This document shows, in pieces, positions 37,181 to 47,311 of a DNA stretch of 64,000 nucleotides (the first letter of the stretch is position 1; each line of letters opens with the position of its first letter). The notes under the pieces are model-generated. The model saw nothing but the letters and a program-made list of their open reading frames with translations. It searched no databases and had not been told where the DNA came from. The DNA comes from Bosea sp. 685 (GTDB lineage Bacteria; Pseudomonadota; Alphaproteobacteria; Rhizobiales; Beijerinckiaceae): NCBI RefSeq assembly GCF_031884435.1, contig NZ_CP134779.1:310001-374000 (forward strand). Reading direction: 5' to 3'. A program made the position numbers and the translations under genes.

Positions 37181-37203
37181 ATATGTCAGTAAGGCTGACA
37201 TAT
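37181..37203. promoter_or_regulatory. Perfect 9-bp inverted repeat, probable operator upstream of the oxidoreductase gene
   Basis: ATATGTCAG-TAAGG-CTGACATAT has fully complementary 9-bp arms and a 5-nt spacer. It is AT-rich against its surroundings and sits 84 bp upstream of the oxidoreductase start, in the 291-bp divergent gap before the DUF1007 gene. No dedicated regulator gene adjoins it. Confidence 0.7.
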
Positions 37204-37388
37204 TGGCGCGCCGGGGTCAATTCAGATTGGGATTGTTCCAGCCTTTGCGCGAGGGCTGATGCTGCGCCGCGATTTGGCCCAGTTTACAGGGGAAGTCTGG
37301 TTGCGACGCTAATCACCGGCAAGCAGCGGGTTCATAATAGGTTAACCATGATCCGCCAGGTTTCGACCTCACGCGAAGGAGCCGCCCC

Positions 37389-38039
37389 TTGAAGCGCTGC
37401 GCCATTACCGCTGCCTTGCTCGCGGCCCTGGGCTGGTGGGCTGTTCTGTCCACTCCGGCCAGCGCGCATCCCCATGTCTTCGTCTCGGCGCGCGCCGAGA
37501 TCGTCTTCGGTCCCGACGGGGCGGTGACGGCGCTGAAGCACATCTGGAGCTTCGATGAGGCTTATTCCGCCTATATCACGCAAGGGCTCGACAAGAACGG
37601 CGACGGCAAGCTGACGCCCGACGAACTGGTCGACCTCGCCAAGGTCAATATGGAATCGCTGCCCGAGGTCGGCTTCTTCACCACCGCCAAGGCCAATGGC
37701 AAGGCGCAGGAATTCGGGGAGCCGACGGGGGCTTCCCTCTCCTTCGAGAACAAGATCCTGACGCTGACCTACACCCTGCCGCTGAAGACGCCGATCAAGT
37801 CGGTCCGCTCGCTCGGGCTGGAGATCGGCGATCCCACCTATTTCGTCGCCTTCGACATCATCGATGCGCCCGACGCGGTGATCACGCGAGATGCGCCCAA
37901 GGGCTGCGTCGTGCGGGTCGCCCGCCCGCCCAAGCTCGATGCGGCGACCCAGCTCAAGCTGGCGCAGGAGGACATCACGTCCATGCCGGATATGAGCGGC
38001 TTCGAGGTCACGACCCGCGCGCTGGTCGCATGCCCTTAA
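37389..38039 (+). CDS. DUF1007-family periplasmic protein
   Basis: 216 residues. The start is TTG 37389, supported by AAGGAG 9 bp upstream. The signal peptide ends at ASAHPHVFV, and mature HPHVFVSARAEIVF is the DUF1007 opening, with His residues that may bind metal. An EF-hand-like loop DKNGDGKLTPDELVD suggests calcium binding. DUF1007 proteins are found with NicO-type nickel/cobalt transporters, as here (24-bp gap), and probably act as their periplasmic partner. Confidence 0.9.
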   Translation: MKRCAITAALLAALGWWAVLSTPASAHPHVFVSARAEIVFGPDGAVTALKHIWSFDEAYSAYITQGLDKNGDGKLTPDELVDLAKVNMESLPEVGFFTTAKANGKAQEFGEPTGASLSFENKILTLTYTLPLKTPIKSVRSLGLEIGDPTYFVAFDIIDAPDAVITRDAPKGCVVRVARPPKLDAATQLKLAQEDITSMPDMSGFEVTTRALVACP

Positions 38040-38063
38040 CCCCATCATGTCCTTGACCGCGTC

Positions 38064-39086
38064 ATGTCCCTGATCCCGTCGCAATCGACCCCGCTTGCCT
38101 GGCCGGCGCTGTCGCGCCGGTTGATCGTCGTCGCGGTCACGCTGGCGCTCGTCGCCGGCGTCCTGGCGCTGCTGGCGCATTTCGTCACGAGCCTGAGCCC
38201 GGTGCCGCCACCGCCGCCGCGCAATCCCTTCGGCGGCGCGATGCCGCGCGAGGCGCTGCCCTCGACGACCGGGATCGGCGGGTTGCTGCTGGCCTGGCAA
38301 TCCTCCTTCTATCGCGAACTGACGGCCGCACTGAAAGCGGTCCATCAGAGCCCCGCCGCGCTCTGGAGCCTGATGGCGCTGGCCTTCGGTTATGGCGTCT
38401 TCCATGCCGCCGGTCCCGGTCATGGCAAGGCGGTGATCTCGGGCTATATCGTCGCCGACAATCGCAGCCTGCGCCGCGGGCTGGGCCTGAGCTTCGCCGC
38501 GGCGATCCTGCAGGCGCTCGTCGCCATCGCGCTCGTCGGCACGCTGACGCTGGCCTTGAGGGCGACGGCGCAAACCATGACCACCGCCGCCGACATGGTC
38601 GAGCAGGCGAGCTTCGCGCTGGTCGCTCTCGTCGGCCTCTTCGTGCTCTGGCGCAAGGCCGGGGCGCTGCTGGCACTCGGCCATGGCGCGCAGGCGCATG
38701 ACCCGACCTGCGACCATGTCCACATGCCCGGTCCCGACGAGATCTCGCGTCTCAAGAGCTGGCGCGAGATGGCGGGCGTGGTCCTCGCGGCGGGCCTGCG
38801 CCCTTGCGCCGGGGCGCTGATCATCCTGGTCTTCTCGGCCTCGCAGGGCCTGCTCTGGGCCGGTATCGCCGCGGCCTTCGCCATGGCGCTCGGCACGGCG
38901 CTGACGACGGGAGCGCTCGCCGCGCTCGCCGTGTTCTTCAAATTCGCGGCGCTCAAATTCGCGGGCGGCGGCTCCCTGCGCAGCGCGAGATTGATCGCCG
39001 GGCTCGAACTGTTGGCAGCGGGCTTCGTGGCGGTGCTGGGCGCGGCGCTGTTCTTCGGGCTCTGGGCCGCGGGGGCGGGGAGTTAG
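38064..39086 (+). CDS. NicO-family nickel/cobalt transporter
   Basis: 340 residues. Membrane segments include residues about 18-40, 95-120, 133-160, 170-192, 230-250, 257-280 and 310-335. Motifs: GYGVFHAAGPGHGKAVISGY in the second helix (metal-binding His) and GLRPCAGALIILVFSAS. A short His-containing cytoplasmic loop (DPTCDHVHMPGPDE) follows helix 4. NicO/RcnA relatives move Ni(II) or Co(II); direction is not evident. It is co-transcribed with the DUF1007 gene, about 4 kb from a cobalt-type nitrile hydratase operon. Confidence 0.9.
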   Translation: MSLIPSQSTPLAWPALSRRLIVVAVTLALVAGVLALLAHFVTSLSPVPPPPPRNPFGGAMPREALPSTTGIGGLLLAWQSSFYRELTAALKAVHQSPAALWSLMALAFGYGVFHAAGPGHGKAVISGYIVADNRSLRRGLGLSFAAAILQALVAIALVGTLTLALRATAQTMTTAADMVEQASFALVALVGLFVLWRKAGALLALGHGAQAHDPTCDHVHMPGPDEISRLKSWREMAGVVLAAGLRPCAGALIILVFSASQGLLWAGIAAAFAMALGTALTTGALAALAVFFKFAALKFAGGGSLRSARLIAGLELLAAGFVAVLGAALFFGLWAAGAGS

Positions 39087-39499
39087 AAGAAGGCATCGAG
39101 GAACGCCGTCGCCTCGTCCGAAATCGCGACGAGCTTGTTGGTCGCCTGGCGATAGAACTTGAAGTTCAGCTCGGTTTCTGGCCGGCCGTCGTTCCAGGAC
39201 GCGAAAGGCTTCAGCGCGCCGCGTCCCAGCGCCCGCCGGGCTAGCGCGGTGCGCTCGACGAGGATGCTGACGCGCGGCGTTTGACGTTCGATGTCGGACC
39301 GCTTGGGGACGGCCTCGGCGGAGGTGACGACGCCACGTGCGATCAGACCTTGCCCGCCCTCACTCTCGCTGGCGAAGACGAAGACGACATCGCCCGCCGC
39401 GATGCGCTTTCCGCCATACATCGTCTTCTGTCCGGCAAAGACGAACATCATTGCATGCGGATCGCCGATTTCGGCCTTTATCGCAAACGCCATGGTCAT
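39083..39499 (-). CDS. Conserved hypothetical protein, possibly EVE/PUA-like
   Basis: 138 residues, no signal or membrane segment. It has MMFVFAGQKTMYGGKRIAAGDVVFVFASESEGG and GLIARGVVTSAEAV, then ELNFKFYRQATNKLVAI. The GDVVFVFASE..LIARGVV layout resembles PUA/EVE-fold beta-barrels that bind modified bases, but this is a weak structural analogy. Its 3' end overlaps the convergent NicO gene by 4 bp. Confidence 0.7.
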   Translation of the reverse strand: MTMAFAIKAEIGDPHAMMFVFAGQKTMYGGKRIAAGDVVFVFASESEGGQGLIARGVVTSAEAVPKRSDIERQTPRVSILVERTALARRALGRGALKPFASWNDGRPETELNFKFYRQATNKLVAISDEATAFLDAFF

Positions 39500-39649
39500 A
39501 AAGCCTCTGCGGGGTCGTTGGCCTGGGCGGCACTGTGCCAGCCATGTCGACCCATTTGAGGCAATATTAACCGAACTGGCAGCATTTTCGTCGAACGTAT
39601 GGTGCTGGCCGCAATCGCTGTCGGGCTGAACTCCGTTCCAGGTGCTGTG

Positions 39650-42127
39650 ATGATCTTTCCGAGTTCCATTCGGCAGTACCTCCTGGCGACCATGGCTGCC
39701 GTGTGCCTGCCGGGCCTCGGCACGCTCGGCTATCTCGCCTATGACGCCGTCATCGACATGCGCGCGAACCAGCGGCTAGCCAGTCTGGTCGAGGCCGATC
39801 GCGCCTTGCTGCTCACGGGCAATGCAATTCGCTCCGATCGCGGCAAGGCCCAGACGAGCCTGCAGGCCAATGACGATGCCGGCACCACGATTCGGGCGAT
39901 CGTGGAGACATCGCGAAGCCAGATCGCGACAGCGGTGGCGAAGCTCGAAGCTGTCGATCTGGCGGAGCGTTCGGCATACTCCGCCGCTATCCTGCAGGCG
40001 GAAAAGGCCATGCAGGGCAAGATTCCCGATCTGGATGCCGAGGCGGCCAAGCCGCGGGCGCAGCGCAGCCTGGCTGCGACCATGCCCTGGTACAATGCCG
40101 TCGGCGCCATCGAGACCGCGCTGACCAAAGCCTCCGATGCGGCCTCGCTCGCGGTTCGATTGGCCGATCCCGCGCTCGCGGAGCTTCAGGCATTCAAGGC
40201 CGCCTCCTGGGCCTTGCGCTCGAACTACGGCACGCAATGCTCGTTGCTGCGCGGGTCGCTGGGCTCCGGCCAGGCACTCACCCCGCCGCAATGGAAACAG
40301 TTCGGCGAATTGCGCGGCGCGAGCAATGCGGCGCAGACCCAGCTGGGGCAGCTCGCCATGCGTACGGGGATCTCGCCCGAGCTTGCGCGCAAGGTCGGCG
40401 CTGCGACGGGCGAAGTCGCCACTGCAAACCAGGCGATGGACCAGCTTGTCGGCAAACTGGGCCAGGGCGCCGGTGCCGTCATCGGCGCCGAGGACTGGAC
40501 CGCGATGTGCAACGGGCCCTTCAACGCCATCGTTGGCGCGGTTGCCCAATCGCTGGACGAAATGCGAGCGACGACCACGACGCAGACCAATAATGCCCTG
40601 ACCCGGCTGGCGCTGATTGCCGGTCTGCTCGTCGCGCTGCTGGCCCTGTGCGCAGCAAGCTGGCGCGGTATCCAGAAGCGCATTGCGAACCCGTTGACCG
40701 GCATGAATGTCGCGCTTGCGCGCATGCAGGCCGGCGATATCGACGAGGCTGTTCCCGCCGCGCCCTGTCCCGACGAAGTCGGGGCGCTTGGCAACGCGCT
40801 TGAGGCCTATCGCGAAAACCTGGTCAAGGTTCGGGCTCTGGAGGAGCAGGAGCGTATCGCCTCGGCTGCTCGCCTGGCGCGGGCGCAGTCGATGGAGGCC
40901 GTCGTCTCTGATGTCGGCGAGGTTGTCGCGGCTGCGGCGTCGGGCGATTTCTCGGCGCGGCTGCAGATCGAGCATGCCGATGCGCAGATGCAGAAGCTGG
41001 TGGCGGGGATCAACGAGATCAACGCGGTGGTTGATTCAGCCACATCCGAATTCGCGGCCGCCCTGCAGGCAGTTGCGGGCGGGGACCTGACCGCCCGGAT
41101 CGAGACCGCCTATCGCGGCAAGTTCGCCGAGCTCAAGGGCGCGATCAACGAGACGGTCGACCGCCTGTCCTCGACGGTGCGCACGATCCAGACGACCTCT
41201 GCGGATGTCGGTCTGGCGGCGCGTGAGATCACCATGGGCGCCGATGATCTCTCGAAGCGCACGGAAGAACAGGCGAGCTCGCTGGAGGAAACCGCGGCCA
41301 CGACCGAGGAGCTCGCAGCCTCGGTGAAAGCCTCGGCCCAGGCCTCGAAGCAGGCAGCCGCGATCGCGACCGAGGCGATGCAGGCGGCCCAAAGCGGCGG
41401 CACGATCGCAACTGAAGCCGTGGCTGCAATGGCGCGCATCGAGAGCGCCTCGCAGAAGATCTCCGACATCATCCGGGTGATCGACGACATCGCCTTCCAG
41501 ACCAATCTGCTGGCGCTGAACGCGGCGGTGGAAGCCGCACGCGCCGGCGATGCCGGCAAGGGCTTTGCTGTCGTGGCCTCGGAAGTGCGCACATTGGCGC
41601 AGCGCTCGGGCGCCGCCGCCAAGGACATCTCCGGCCTGATCTCGTCTTCGAACCAGGAGGTCGGCGAGGGCGTCAAGCTGGTGCGCCAGGCCGGCGACGC
41701 TTTGACCCAGATCCTGGCCGCCTCGCAAAAGGTCGCGGCCACCATCGCCGAGATCTCGGCGGCGTCTGGCGAGCAGGCCAACGGCATCGACGAGATGAGC
41801 CAGGCCGTCGCCCATCTCGACGAGATGACGCAGGCCAATGCGGCGCTCTCCGAACAGAGCGCGGCCTCGGCCGGTTCGCTCTCGGGCCGCATCGTCCAGC
41901 TCAACGACCTCGTCGCAGCCTTCAAGACCGGCCCCGAGGGCGCGACTACCTCATCGGCCAGTCATGGCTCGGAGCCCGCGCGCCTGCGCAAGCTCGCAGA
42001 GGCCGCCTTCGGGCAGGCCAGGACGCAAGCTCCAGCCAGATCCGCTCCTGCTCCGACGCGCGCCGCCGTTCCCGCCAAGCGCGCCGTTAACGGCCGCGCC
42101 AATGACGCTGGCTGGGAGGAGTTCTGA
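39650..42127 (+). CDS. Methyl-accepting chemotaxis protein
   Basis: About 825 residues from ATG 39650. TM1 is about 10-30, the periplasmic sensor (helical, Ala-rich) about 35-315, and TM2 about 317-338 ([16 protein letters not shown]). A HAMP domain (about 340-395) and a second HAMP-like module ([15 protein letters not shown]... GGDLTARIE, about 425-510) follow. The signalling domain contains [20 protein letters not shown], the conserved hairpin tip. The final residues GWEEF form a CheR/CheB-tethering pentapeptide (xWxxF). No che genes are nearby. Confidence 0.94.
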   Translation: MIFPSSIRQYLLATMAAVCLPGLGTLGYLAYDAVIDMRANQRLASLVEADRALLLTGNAIRSDRGKAQTSLQANDDAGTTIRAIVETSRSQIATAVAKLEAVDLAERSAYSAAILQAEKAMQGKIPDLDAEAAKPRAQRSLAATMPWYNAVGAIETALTKASDAASLAVRLADPALAELQAFKAASWALRSNYGTQCSLLRGSLGSGQALTPPQWKQFGELRGASNAAQTQLGQLAMRTGISPELARKVGAATGEVATANQAMDQLVGKLGQGAGAVIGAEDWTAMCNGPFNAIVGAVAQSLDEMRATTTTQTNNALTRLALIAGLLVALLALCAASWRGIQKRIANPLTGMNVALARMQAGDIDEAVPAAPCPDEVGALGNALEAYRENLVKVRALEEQERIASAARLARAQSMEAVVSDVGEVVAAAASGDFSARLQIEHADAQMQKLVAGINEINAVVDSATSEFAAALQAVAGGDLTARIETAYRGKFAELKGAINETVDRLSSTVRTIQTTSADVGLAAREITMGADDLSKRTEEQASSLEETAATTEELAASVKASAQASKQAAAIATEAMQAAQSGGTIATEAVAAMARIESASQKISDIIRVIDDIAFQTNLLALNAAVEAARAGDAGKGFAVVASEVRTLAQRSGAAAKDISGLISSSNQEVGEGVKLVRQAGDALTQILAASQKVAATIAEISAASGEQANGIDEMSQAVAHLDEMTQANAALSEQSAASAGSLSGRIVQLNDLVAAFKTGPEGATTSSASHGSEPARLRKLAEAAFGQARTQAPARSAPAPTRAAVPAKRAVNGRANDAGWEEF

Positions 42128-42222
42128 GCGATCGTTTGAAACGCTGGCCCCTATCCCGAGCGGCTGGCCTAGAATGAACCTCATCCTGACAGCCTTCAGC
42201 GCTGAGCGACGGCGTTATTCTC

Positions 42223-42412
42223 CGCCGTCATTCCGGGACATGGCCGTCGGGTCCGACCTTTGGTCGGCCCAAGGATAAACTCCACCATTGGCCCGGAACC
42301 CAGAACCGATGCGTGTTGTCGTGAAGCGAGCCGGTGCCCCGTGCCTTCTCAAGCCGCGGCATCGGTTCTGGGTTCCGGGCTCGATCCTTCGGATCGCCCC
42401 GGAATGACGGCG
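42223..42412. repeat. Long-hairpin intergenic repeat, GCCGTCATTCCGG family
   Basis: Outer 14-bp arms 42223-42236 and 42399-42412 are perfect complements (CGCCGTCATTCCGG). Inner text (GGTCCGACCTTTGGTCGGCCCAAGG, CAGAACCGATG, TTCTGGGTTCCGGGCTCGA) is shared with the copy at 60772-60956. It fills most of the 325-bp gap between the chemoreceptor and nitrile genes; nothing else is seen there. Confidence 0.85.
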
Positions 42413-42452
42413 CGGAGGTGATCAGGACAGATCCATTGAAATCTGCAGCGGC

Positions 42453-42836
42453 CTATCGCCCCCGCTCCGGATCATTCTCCAGCACGATCGGCTTGCCATG
42501 CGGCGTCGCCTCTGCCGCCCGTGCCCAGGAGGCGGCGAGCGCATCGACGCCGTCATGCGAGGTCAGGCCCTTGTCGATCAGCAGGTGTTCCAGCGCCTCG
42601 CACCAGCGCTCGTAGTAATCCGAACCGTCGCGGCAGCCGCCTTCCGCCACCGCCTCGGCGATTTCGGCGCCCAGCGCTTGCGCCCATTCCTCGGCGGTGA
42701 AAACGCCCTTGTTCTGCAGCGCCACGACGAGCGCAAAGGCCTGCGCCTGCCAGGGCTCGGCGAAAACCGGACCGTCGGCATCGCGCGGGATCGGTGTATC
42801 GGCTGCCAGCGCGGCGACGAGATCAGGCTGGCTCAA
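42453..42836 (-). CDS. Nitrile hydratase accessory protein (activator)
   Basis: 127 residues. It contains FAEPWQAQAFALVVALQNKGVFTAEEWAQALG and YYERWCEALEHLLIDKG, the pattern of nitrile hydratase accessory/activator proteins (P14K type), which resemble the beta-subunit N-terminus and help load the metal into the alpha subunit. Start inferred as TTG 42836, with GGAGAG 5 bp upstream and 14 bp overlap with nthB; no ATG fits the conserved part. Confidence 0.85.
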   Translation of the reverse strand: MSQPDLVAALAADTPIPRDADGPVFAEPWQAQAFALVVALQNKGVFTAEEWAQALGAEIAEAVAEGGCRDGSDYYERWCEALEHLLIDKGLTSHDGVDALAASWARAAEATPHGKPIVLENDPERGR

Positions 42837-43482
42837 GATAGCTCTCCCAGGCCTCGATGCTGACGCGCGTGGTCGGGTCGGCGTCGCGGCCCCATAGCTC
42901 CGGGCCGGTGAAGACCACGGTGTAGAGCCATTGCGCCGCCTCGGGCTGGCCCTGCGCCCCGGTGTCGGGGAAGACATGGCAGCCGCTGACGCGCTCGATC
43001 ACTCCTAACTTGCCCCGGGCATAGCGCGGCAGGCGGGTATGGTGCTGCGGATGGATCACGATGGTGCGCACGCAGTCGCCGACGCTGAATTTCGCCGGCG
43101 ACTGCGCTTCGCGCTCATAGGGAAAACCGCGTCGCAGCACGGCAGCGACGTCCTCGCCCTTCAGCACGCGCTTGGGCGGCCTTGGCGGCGCGGAAGGCTT
43201 GCCCTCGGCGAGCTCGCCTTCCGTGACGAAGCCATGCCGCAGCAGCAGGTTCTGCAAGCCCGCGAGCCAGATCTGGTAATAGGAGAAGGAGAGATAGTCG
43301 CTTGGGGCAATGCTCTCGCGGGCATGGCGGCTTTCGTCGATGCTCCATTGCCCCATCGCGCCGGCGGCGACGTTGAGCGCCAGCACGCGCTTTTCCCAGT
43401 CGCCGTGGAAGATCGGCTCGTTCGGCTCGGGCCGGACCGGGCCAAAACCCATCTGGCCGCCGAGATCCTGCCCGCCATTCAT
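42823..43482 (-). CDS. nthB: Nitrile hydratase subunit beta
   Basis: 219 residues, normal size. It starts [16 protein letters not shown], the near-invariant N-terminus, followed by [22 protein letters not shown] and [18 protein letters not shown]. The C-terminal barrel ([34 protein letters not shown]) packs on the alpha subunit. The start overlaps the nthA stop (ATGA). Confidence 0.95.
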   Translation of the reverse strand: MNGGQDLGGQMGFGPVRPEPNEPIFHGDWEKRVLALNVAAGAMGQWSIDESRHARESIAPSDYLSFSYYQIWLAGLQNLLLRHGFVTEGELAEGKPSAPPRPPKRVLKGEDVAAVLRRGFPYEREAQSPAKFSVGDCVRTIVIHPQHHTRLPRYARGKLGVIERVSGCHVFPDTGAQGQPEAAQWLYTVVFTGPELWGRDADPTTRVSIEAWESYLEPA

Positions 43483-44111
43483 GACTGGGCCTCCGCGACG
43501 GCCAGCCCCGTGCCGATCATCGAATCGCGGCTGACGATCGAAGCCAGTTTGTCTTCCGACCAGCCCTCGGTGCCGGCTGGGCGCATCGGGATGACGATGA
43601 AGCGCGTCTCGGCGGTCGAATCCCAGACGCGGATGCTCTGGCCTTCAGGCAGCGTCACGCCGAAATCGGCGAGCACGCCGCGCGGGTCGATCACGGCCTT
43701 GGAGCGATAGGGCGGAGATTTGTACCAGACCGGGGGCAGGCCGAGCACCGGCCATGGATAGCAGGAGCAGAGCGTGCAGACGATCAGGTTGTGCTCTTCG
43801 GGGGTGTTGAACACCGCGACGATATGCTCGCCGCCGCGCCCGCCATAGCCGAGCTCGGCGACTGCCGCCGAGCCGTCCGCCTTCAGCCTTGCGGCGAAGG
43901 CTGGGTCGCTCCAGGCTCTTGCGACGACGCGGGCGCCATTGCGCGGGCCGATCTTGGTCTCATAGGTATCGATGATCGCGTCGAGCGCGGCCGGGTCGAC
44001 ATAGCCCTTGGCGACCATCAGCGTTTCCAGCGCCTTCACCCGCGCCTCGATCGGGGTGAAGTGGTTGTCGTGATCATGGTCGTGATCGTGGTGGTGATGA
44101 TGACCGCTCAT
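43479..44111 (-). CDS. nthA: Nitrile hydratase subunit alpha, cobalt type
   Basis: 210 residues. The metal claw is [17 protein letters not shown]; Thr (not Ser) after the first Cys marks the cobalt class. [19 protein letters not shown] follows, as in the family. The N-terminus is unusual: residues 4-17 are almost only His and Asp ([14 protein letters not shown]), a likely metal-binding tail. It hydrates nitriles to amides in the cytoplasm, and is placed between an amidase and nthB. Confidence 0.96.
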   Translation of the reverse strand: MSGHHHHHDHDHDHDNHFTPIEARVKALETLMVAKGYVDPAALDAIIDTYETKIGPRNGARVVARAWSDPAFAARLKADGSAAVAELGYGGRGGEHIVAVFNTPEEHNLIVCTLCSCYPWPVLGLPPVWYKSPPYRSKAVIDPRGVLADFGVTLPEGQSIRVWDSTAETRFIVIPMRPAGTEGWSEDKLASIVSRDSMIGTGLAVAEAQS

Positions 44112-44121
44112 GGCCGCCTCC

Positions 44122-45318
44122 TCATGCGATTCGGATCCGCGCCGCCCGCTCGAATTTCACGGCGAAGGCGATAAGGGATTTGTCCGAGCCCTTCGGCCCG
44201 ATCAGGGACAGGCCGAGCGGCGCGCCCTCGCGCTGCGCCACCGGCATCGTTACTTGCGGGAAGCCCGACAATCCGGCGAGGCAGAGCAGGCGCAGCGCCC
44301 GGTTGCGGAAATCGTCGAGCTCGGGCTCCTGCGCGCTGATGAGCGGGGCGATGTCGGGCACCGTCGGCAGGATCAGCACGCCGTCCCGCCCAAGCCAACG
44401 GACGAGCTTGGCGCGGAAGCTCTTCCGGACTGCCTCGGCCTTGGCATATTCGGCATCCGTGACGGATTTCGAGAAGGCGAAACGCTCAGCGACACCAGGT
44501 CCGAGCGGCGGCGCGAAGCGCTCGATCATCGGCCCATCGGCGAGCCAGGCCTCGCGGCCCTGCACCCAGCGGAAGGCCCAGTAGAGCCCGTCGAGATCGC
44601 GCGCCACCTTGATGCTCTCGGGCTGGCCGAGCGCGGGCACGGCGCGCTGGACGACATTGCGCAGGATGTTCTCGGCGTCCGGCACCGCCTGCGAGAACAT
44701 GTCGTCAGCCAGCAGCATGCGTGGGATCTCGGGCAGGGCGATGCGGTCCTTGCCGAAGACGACCTCGGCGACGCGGGCAAAGGTTTCGCCGTCACGGGCG
44801 AACCAGCCCGGCGTGTCCAGGCTCTCCGCCAGCGGCCAGGCATGCTTGAGCGAGAGCCGGCCATGGCTCGGGCGGATGCCGAAGAGCCCGCCATAGCTCG
44901 CCGGCGCGCGCACCGAGCCGCCGGTGTCGGAACCAACAGCGATATCGGCGAGGCGGCCGGCGACGGCGGCCATCGAGCCCGAGGACGAGCCGCCGGTGAT
45001 GCGGTCAGGCGCGGATGGATTGATCGGAGAGCCGAAATGGGCGTTCTTGCCGTTGAGCGAAAAGGCGAGTTCGTCGGTATGAGTCTTGCCGACGAAGCGC
45101 GCCCCGGCATCGAGCAGCGTCTTCACGAGCGGCGCGGTCCTGGTCTTGATGCCGGACTGGGCCAGCACGGTCGGCGAGCCGGCCCCCGTCGGATAGCCCT
45201 TGACGTCGAACAGGTCTTTCACTGCCAGCGTCAGCCCGGCGAGCGGGCCGAAGGCGGCGTTCTGCACCGGCGCATCCGGATAGGGAACGAAGCAGCGGAA
45301 GGGGTCTTCGGTAGGCAT
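44122..45318 (-). CDS. Amidase (amidase-signature family)
   Basis: About 398 residues. The Ser-cisSer-Lys triad is visible: Lys in [19 protein letters not shown], cis-Ser in [19 protein letters not shown] and nucleophile Ser in [17 protein letters not shown]. It would hydrolyse the amide made by the adjacent nitrile hydratase to the acid and ammonia. Start ATG 45318; a TTG at 45327 overlaps the upstream stop (TTGA) and has AGAGGA close by, so it cannot be excluded. The gap to nthA is 10 bp. Confidence 0.93.
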   Translation of the reverse strand: MPTEDPFRCFVPYPDAPVQNAAFGPLAGLTLAVKDLFDVKGYPTGAGSPTVLAQSGIKTRTAPLVKTLLDAGARFVGKTHTDELAFSLNGKNAHFGSPINPSAPDRITGGSSSGSMAAVAGRLADIAVGSDTGGSVRAPASYGGLFGIRPSHGRLSLKHAWPLAESLDTPGWFARDGETFARVAEVVFGKDRIALPEIPRMLLADDMFSQAVPDAENILRNVVQRAVPALGQPESIKVARDLDGLYWAFRWVQGREAWLADGPMIERFAPPLGPGVAERFAFSKSVTDAEYAKAEAVRKSFRAKLVRWLGRDGVLILPTVPDIAPLISAQEPELDDFRNRALRLLCLAGLSGFPQVTMPVAQREGAPLGLSLIGPKGSDKSLIAFAVKFERAARIRIA

Positions 45319-45323
45319 AGGCG

Positions 45324-46919
45324 TCAAAGTCCTCTGGCGTCGCCGTCTGAACGTGGGTCGTGGGTGGCTTCGACATGGCCCTTGGGATGCTTCACCAGCA
45401 TGCCGGCATGGCCGAACTGATCGGAATAGGCTTCGCTGTATTCCTCGACCGGATGGCCGGCGGCGGCGAGCCTTGCCAGCAGCATCGGGTCGAAGCGGCT
45501 CTCCAGTTTCAGCGAGAGCGAGCCCGCGCCCCAGGTCTTGCCGAAGAGCCAGCGCGGCGCATCGACGGCGGCCGCCGGGTTTTGGCCAAAGCGGTAGCGC
45601 GTCAGGATCTGCGCCTGGAATTGCGGCTGGCCGTCGCCGCCCATCGCGCCATAGGAGACGATACGCCCATCAGTGAAGCGCGCGAAGGCGGGGTTGAGCG
45701 TATGGAATGGCTTGCGGCCGGGCGCGAGCGGGTTCAGCGCGCGCCTGTCGAGTGAGAAGGAGACGCCGCGATTCTGCCAGTTCACGCCGGTCCTGGGCAG
45801 GATGCAGCCTGAGCCGTATTCCCAATAGATCGACTGGATATAGGACACCGCCATGCCCGACGCGTCGATCGCGCCCATCCAGACGGTGTCGCCGTCACCC
45901 GCCTTGAACGGCCAGCTCGCCGCGCGCTTGCGGTCGATCGCGGCGGCCTCGCGGGCGAAGACGGCGTCGCTGAGGAGGCTCGCGGGATCGATCTGCAGAT
46001 GCGCCGGGTCGGTGACATAGCGGTCGCGGATGGCGAAGGCGCGCTTGGTCGCCTCGACCAGGCCGTGATGATGGTCGAAGCCTTCGGCCCGGGCCACACC
46101 GAGCTTCTCGAAGATGCCGAGGATCAAGAGCGAGGCCAGCCCCTGCGTCGGCGGTGGGACATTGTAGACGGAGAGGCCGGGCAATTGGATGGCAAGCGGC
46201 TGGACGAGGCGCGCCTTGAAGGCCGCCATGTCCTGGCGCGTTACGGGCGCTCCCATCGCCGCTAGGTCGGCGCCGATCTCGCGGCCGATATCGCCGCGGT
46301 AGAAATCGTCGAGGCCGGCATCGGCGAGATGCTTGAAGGTGGCGCCGAGCGCCTCAGGTCTACGGCGCGCGCCCGCCTTGGGCTGCTCGCCGCCCGGCCA
46401 GAAGAATTCGCTGAAGCCGGGCGCGAGCTTGGCCGCCTCGACCTGCTGGGGCCAGGTGCGCAGCTCCGAATCCGAGATCGCATAGCCCGCATCGCAATGA
46501 GCGATCGCATTGGTGAGCAGGTCCTTGAGCGGCATCCTGCCGCCCAGGCTCCTGGAGAGCTCCAGAGCCGTCTGCCAGCCGCCGATCGCGCCGGCGACCG
46601 TCACGGCGGCGTCGGGTCCGCGCGCGGGGATCGTGTCATGGCCCATCTCGCGATAGCGCTCGATCGTCGCCAGCGCACCGGCCGGGCCGCAGGCCTCGAT
46701 CGCATGAACCCGACCCTTGCCGCCGGGCTCATGCACCAGCCAGAAGCCGTCACCGCCGATTGCGTTCATATGCGGGTAGACCACCGCGATCGTCGCGGCC
46801 ATGGCGACCATCGCCTCGATCGCGTTGCCGCCCTCGGCCAGAATGGCGCGCCCTGCCTCGGAGGCGAGATGGTGGGGCGCGGCGGCGGCACTGGCACCAA
46901 AGACGGGCGTCTCGATCAT
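45324..46919 (-). CDS. Gamma-glutamyltransferase-family Ntn hydrolase
   Basis: 531 residues. Typical opening ASAAAAPHHLASEAGRAILAEGGNAIEAMVAM, then MNAIGGDGFWLVHEP. The maturation/nucleophile site is GDTVWMGAIDASGMAVSYIQS, with Thr in the expected place although the usual TTH is replaced by DTVWM. GRKPFHTLNPAF, GAMGGDGQPQFQAQIL and a late D-x-R segment fit the small subunit. No signal peptide is seen, unlike classical periplasmic enzymes. First gene of the nitrile operon, which suggests it processes a gamma-glutamyl or related amide/nitrile substrate. Confidence 0.9.
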   Translation of the reverse strand: MIETPVFGASAAAAPHHLASEAGRAILAEGGNAIEAMVAMAATIAVVYPHMNAIGGDGFWLVHEPGGKGRVHAIEACGPAGALATIERYREMGHDTIPARGPDAAVTVAGAIGGWQTALELSRSLGGRMPLKDLLTNAIAHCDAGYAISDSELRTWPQQVEAAKLAPGFSEFFWPGGEQPKAGARRRPEALGATFKHLADAGLDDFYRGDIGREIGADLAAMGAPVTRQDMAAFKARLVQPLAIQLPGLSVYNVPPPTQGLASLLILGIFEKLGVARAEGFDHHHGLVEATKRAFAIRDRYVTDPAHLQIDPASLLSDAVFAREAAAIDRKRAASWPFKAGDGDTVWMGAIDASGMAVSYIQSIYWEYGSGCILPRTGVNWQNRGVSFSLDRRALNPLAPGRKPFHTLNPAFARFTDGRIVSYGAMGGDGQPQFQAQILTRYRFGQNPAAAVDAPRWLFGKTWGAGSLSLKLESRFDPMLLARLAAAGHPVEEYSEAYSDQFGHAGMLVKHPKGHVEATHDPRSDGDARGL

Positions 46920-47061
46920 CAGGGTCTTTTCAAGCTGGGCGGTCGGGACTATTTCGCCTGGGGCAGGAATCCTGCCTTGTGACGAAGCGCGCGATTTTGT
47001 TGCATGCCGCTGCGGCCTCCGCTAGGCCGTCCCGTGCATGAGCGTTTGAGGAATGGGACCG

Positions 47062-47301
47062 ATGGCCGTAAGGCGCACCAACTGGCGCACCCTGATCATG
47101 GTGATATCGCTGGGCATCCTGATCGCGGTCGAATTGTTCGGCGTCGCGCTGGCCTCGGGCTGGGCGCTCGCCGGCCTGCTCGATCTCGGCCATGTCGTCG
47201 GCTATGTCCTGATGGCGCTGTTCTCTGTCGTGGCCGGCTACGCCATGATCAACCTGATGCGCCGCGTGCTCAAGGTCGAGCATATGATCGGCGACAACTG
47301 A
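47062..47301 (+). CDS. Small two-helix membrane protein
   Basis: 79 residues from ATG 47062, with GAGGA 9 bp upstream (the ATG at 47053 lies directly against it). Two hydrophobic helices, about residues 12-37 and 43-63, are followed by a basic stretch (NLMRRVLKVEHMIGDN). Function unknown. It is the only plus-strand gene in this block, lying between the nitrile operon and the TRAP genes. Confidence 0.7.
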   Translation: MAVRRTNWRTLIMVISLGILIAVELFGVALASGWALAGLLDLGHVVGYVLMALFSVVAGYAMINLMRRVLKVEHMIGDN

Positions 47302-47311
47302 GACAGGCGGT

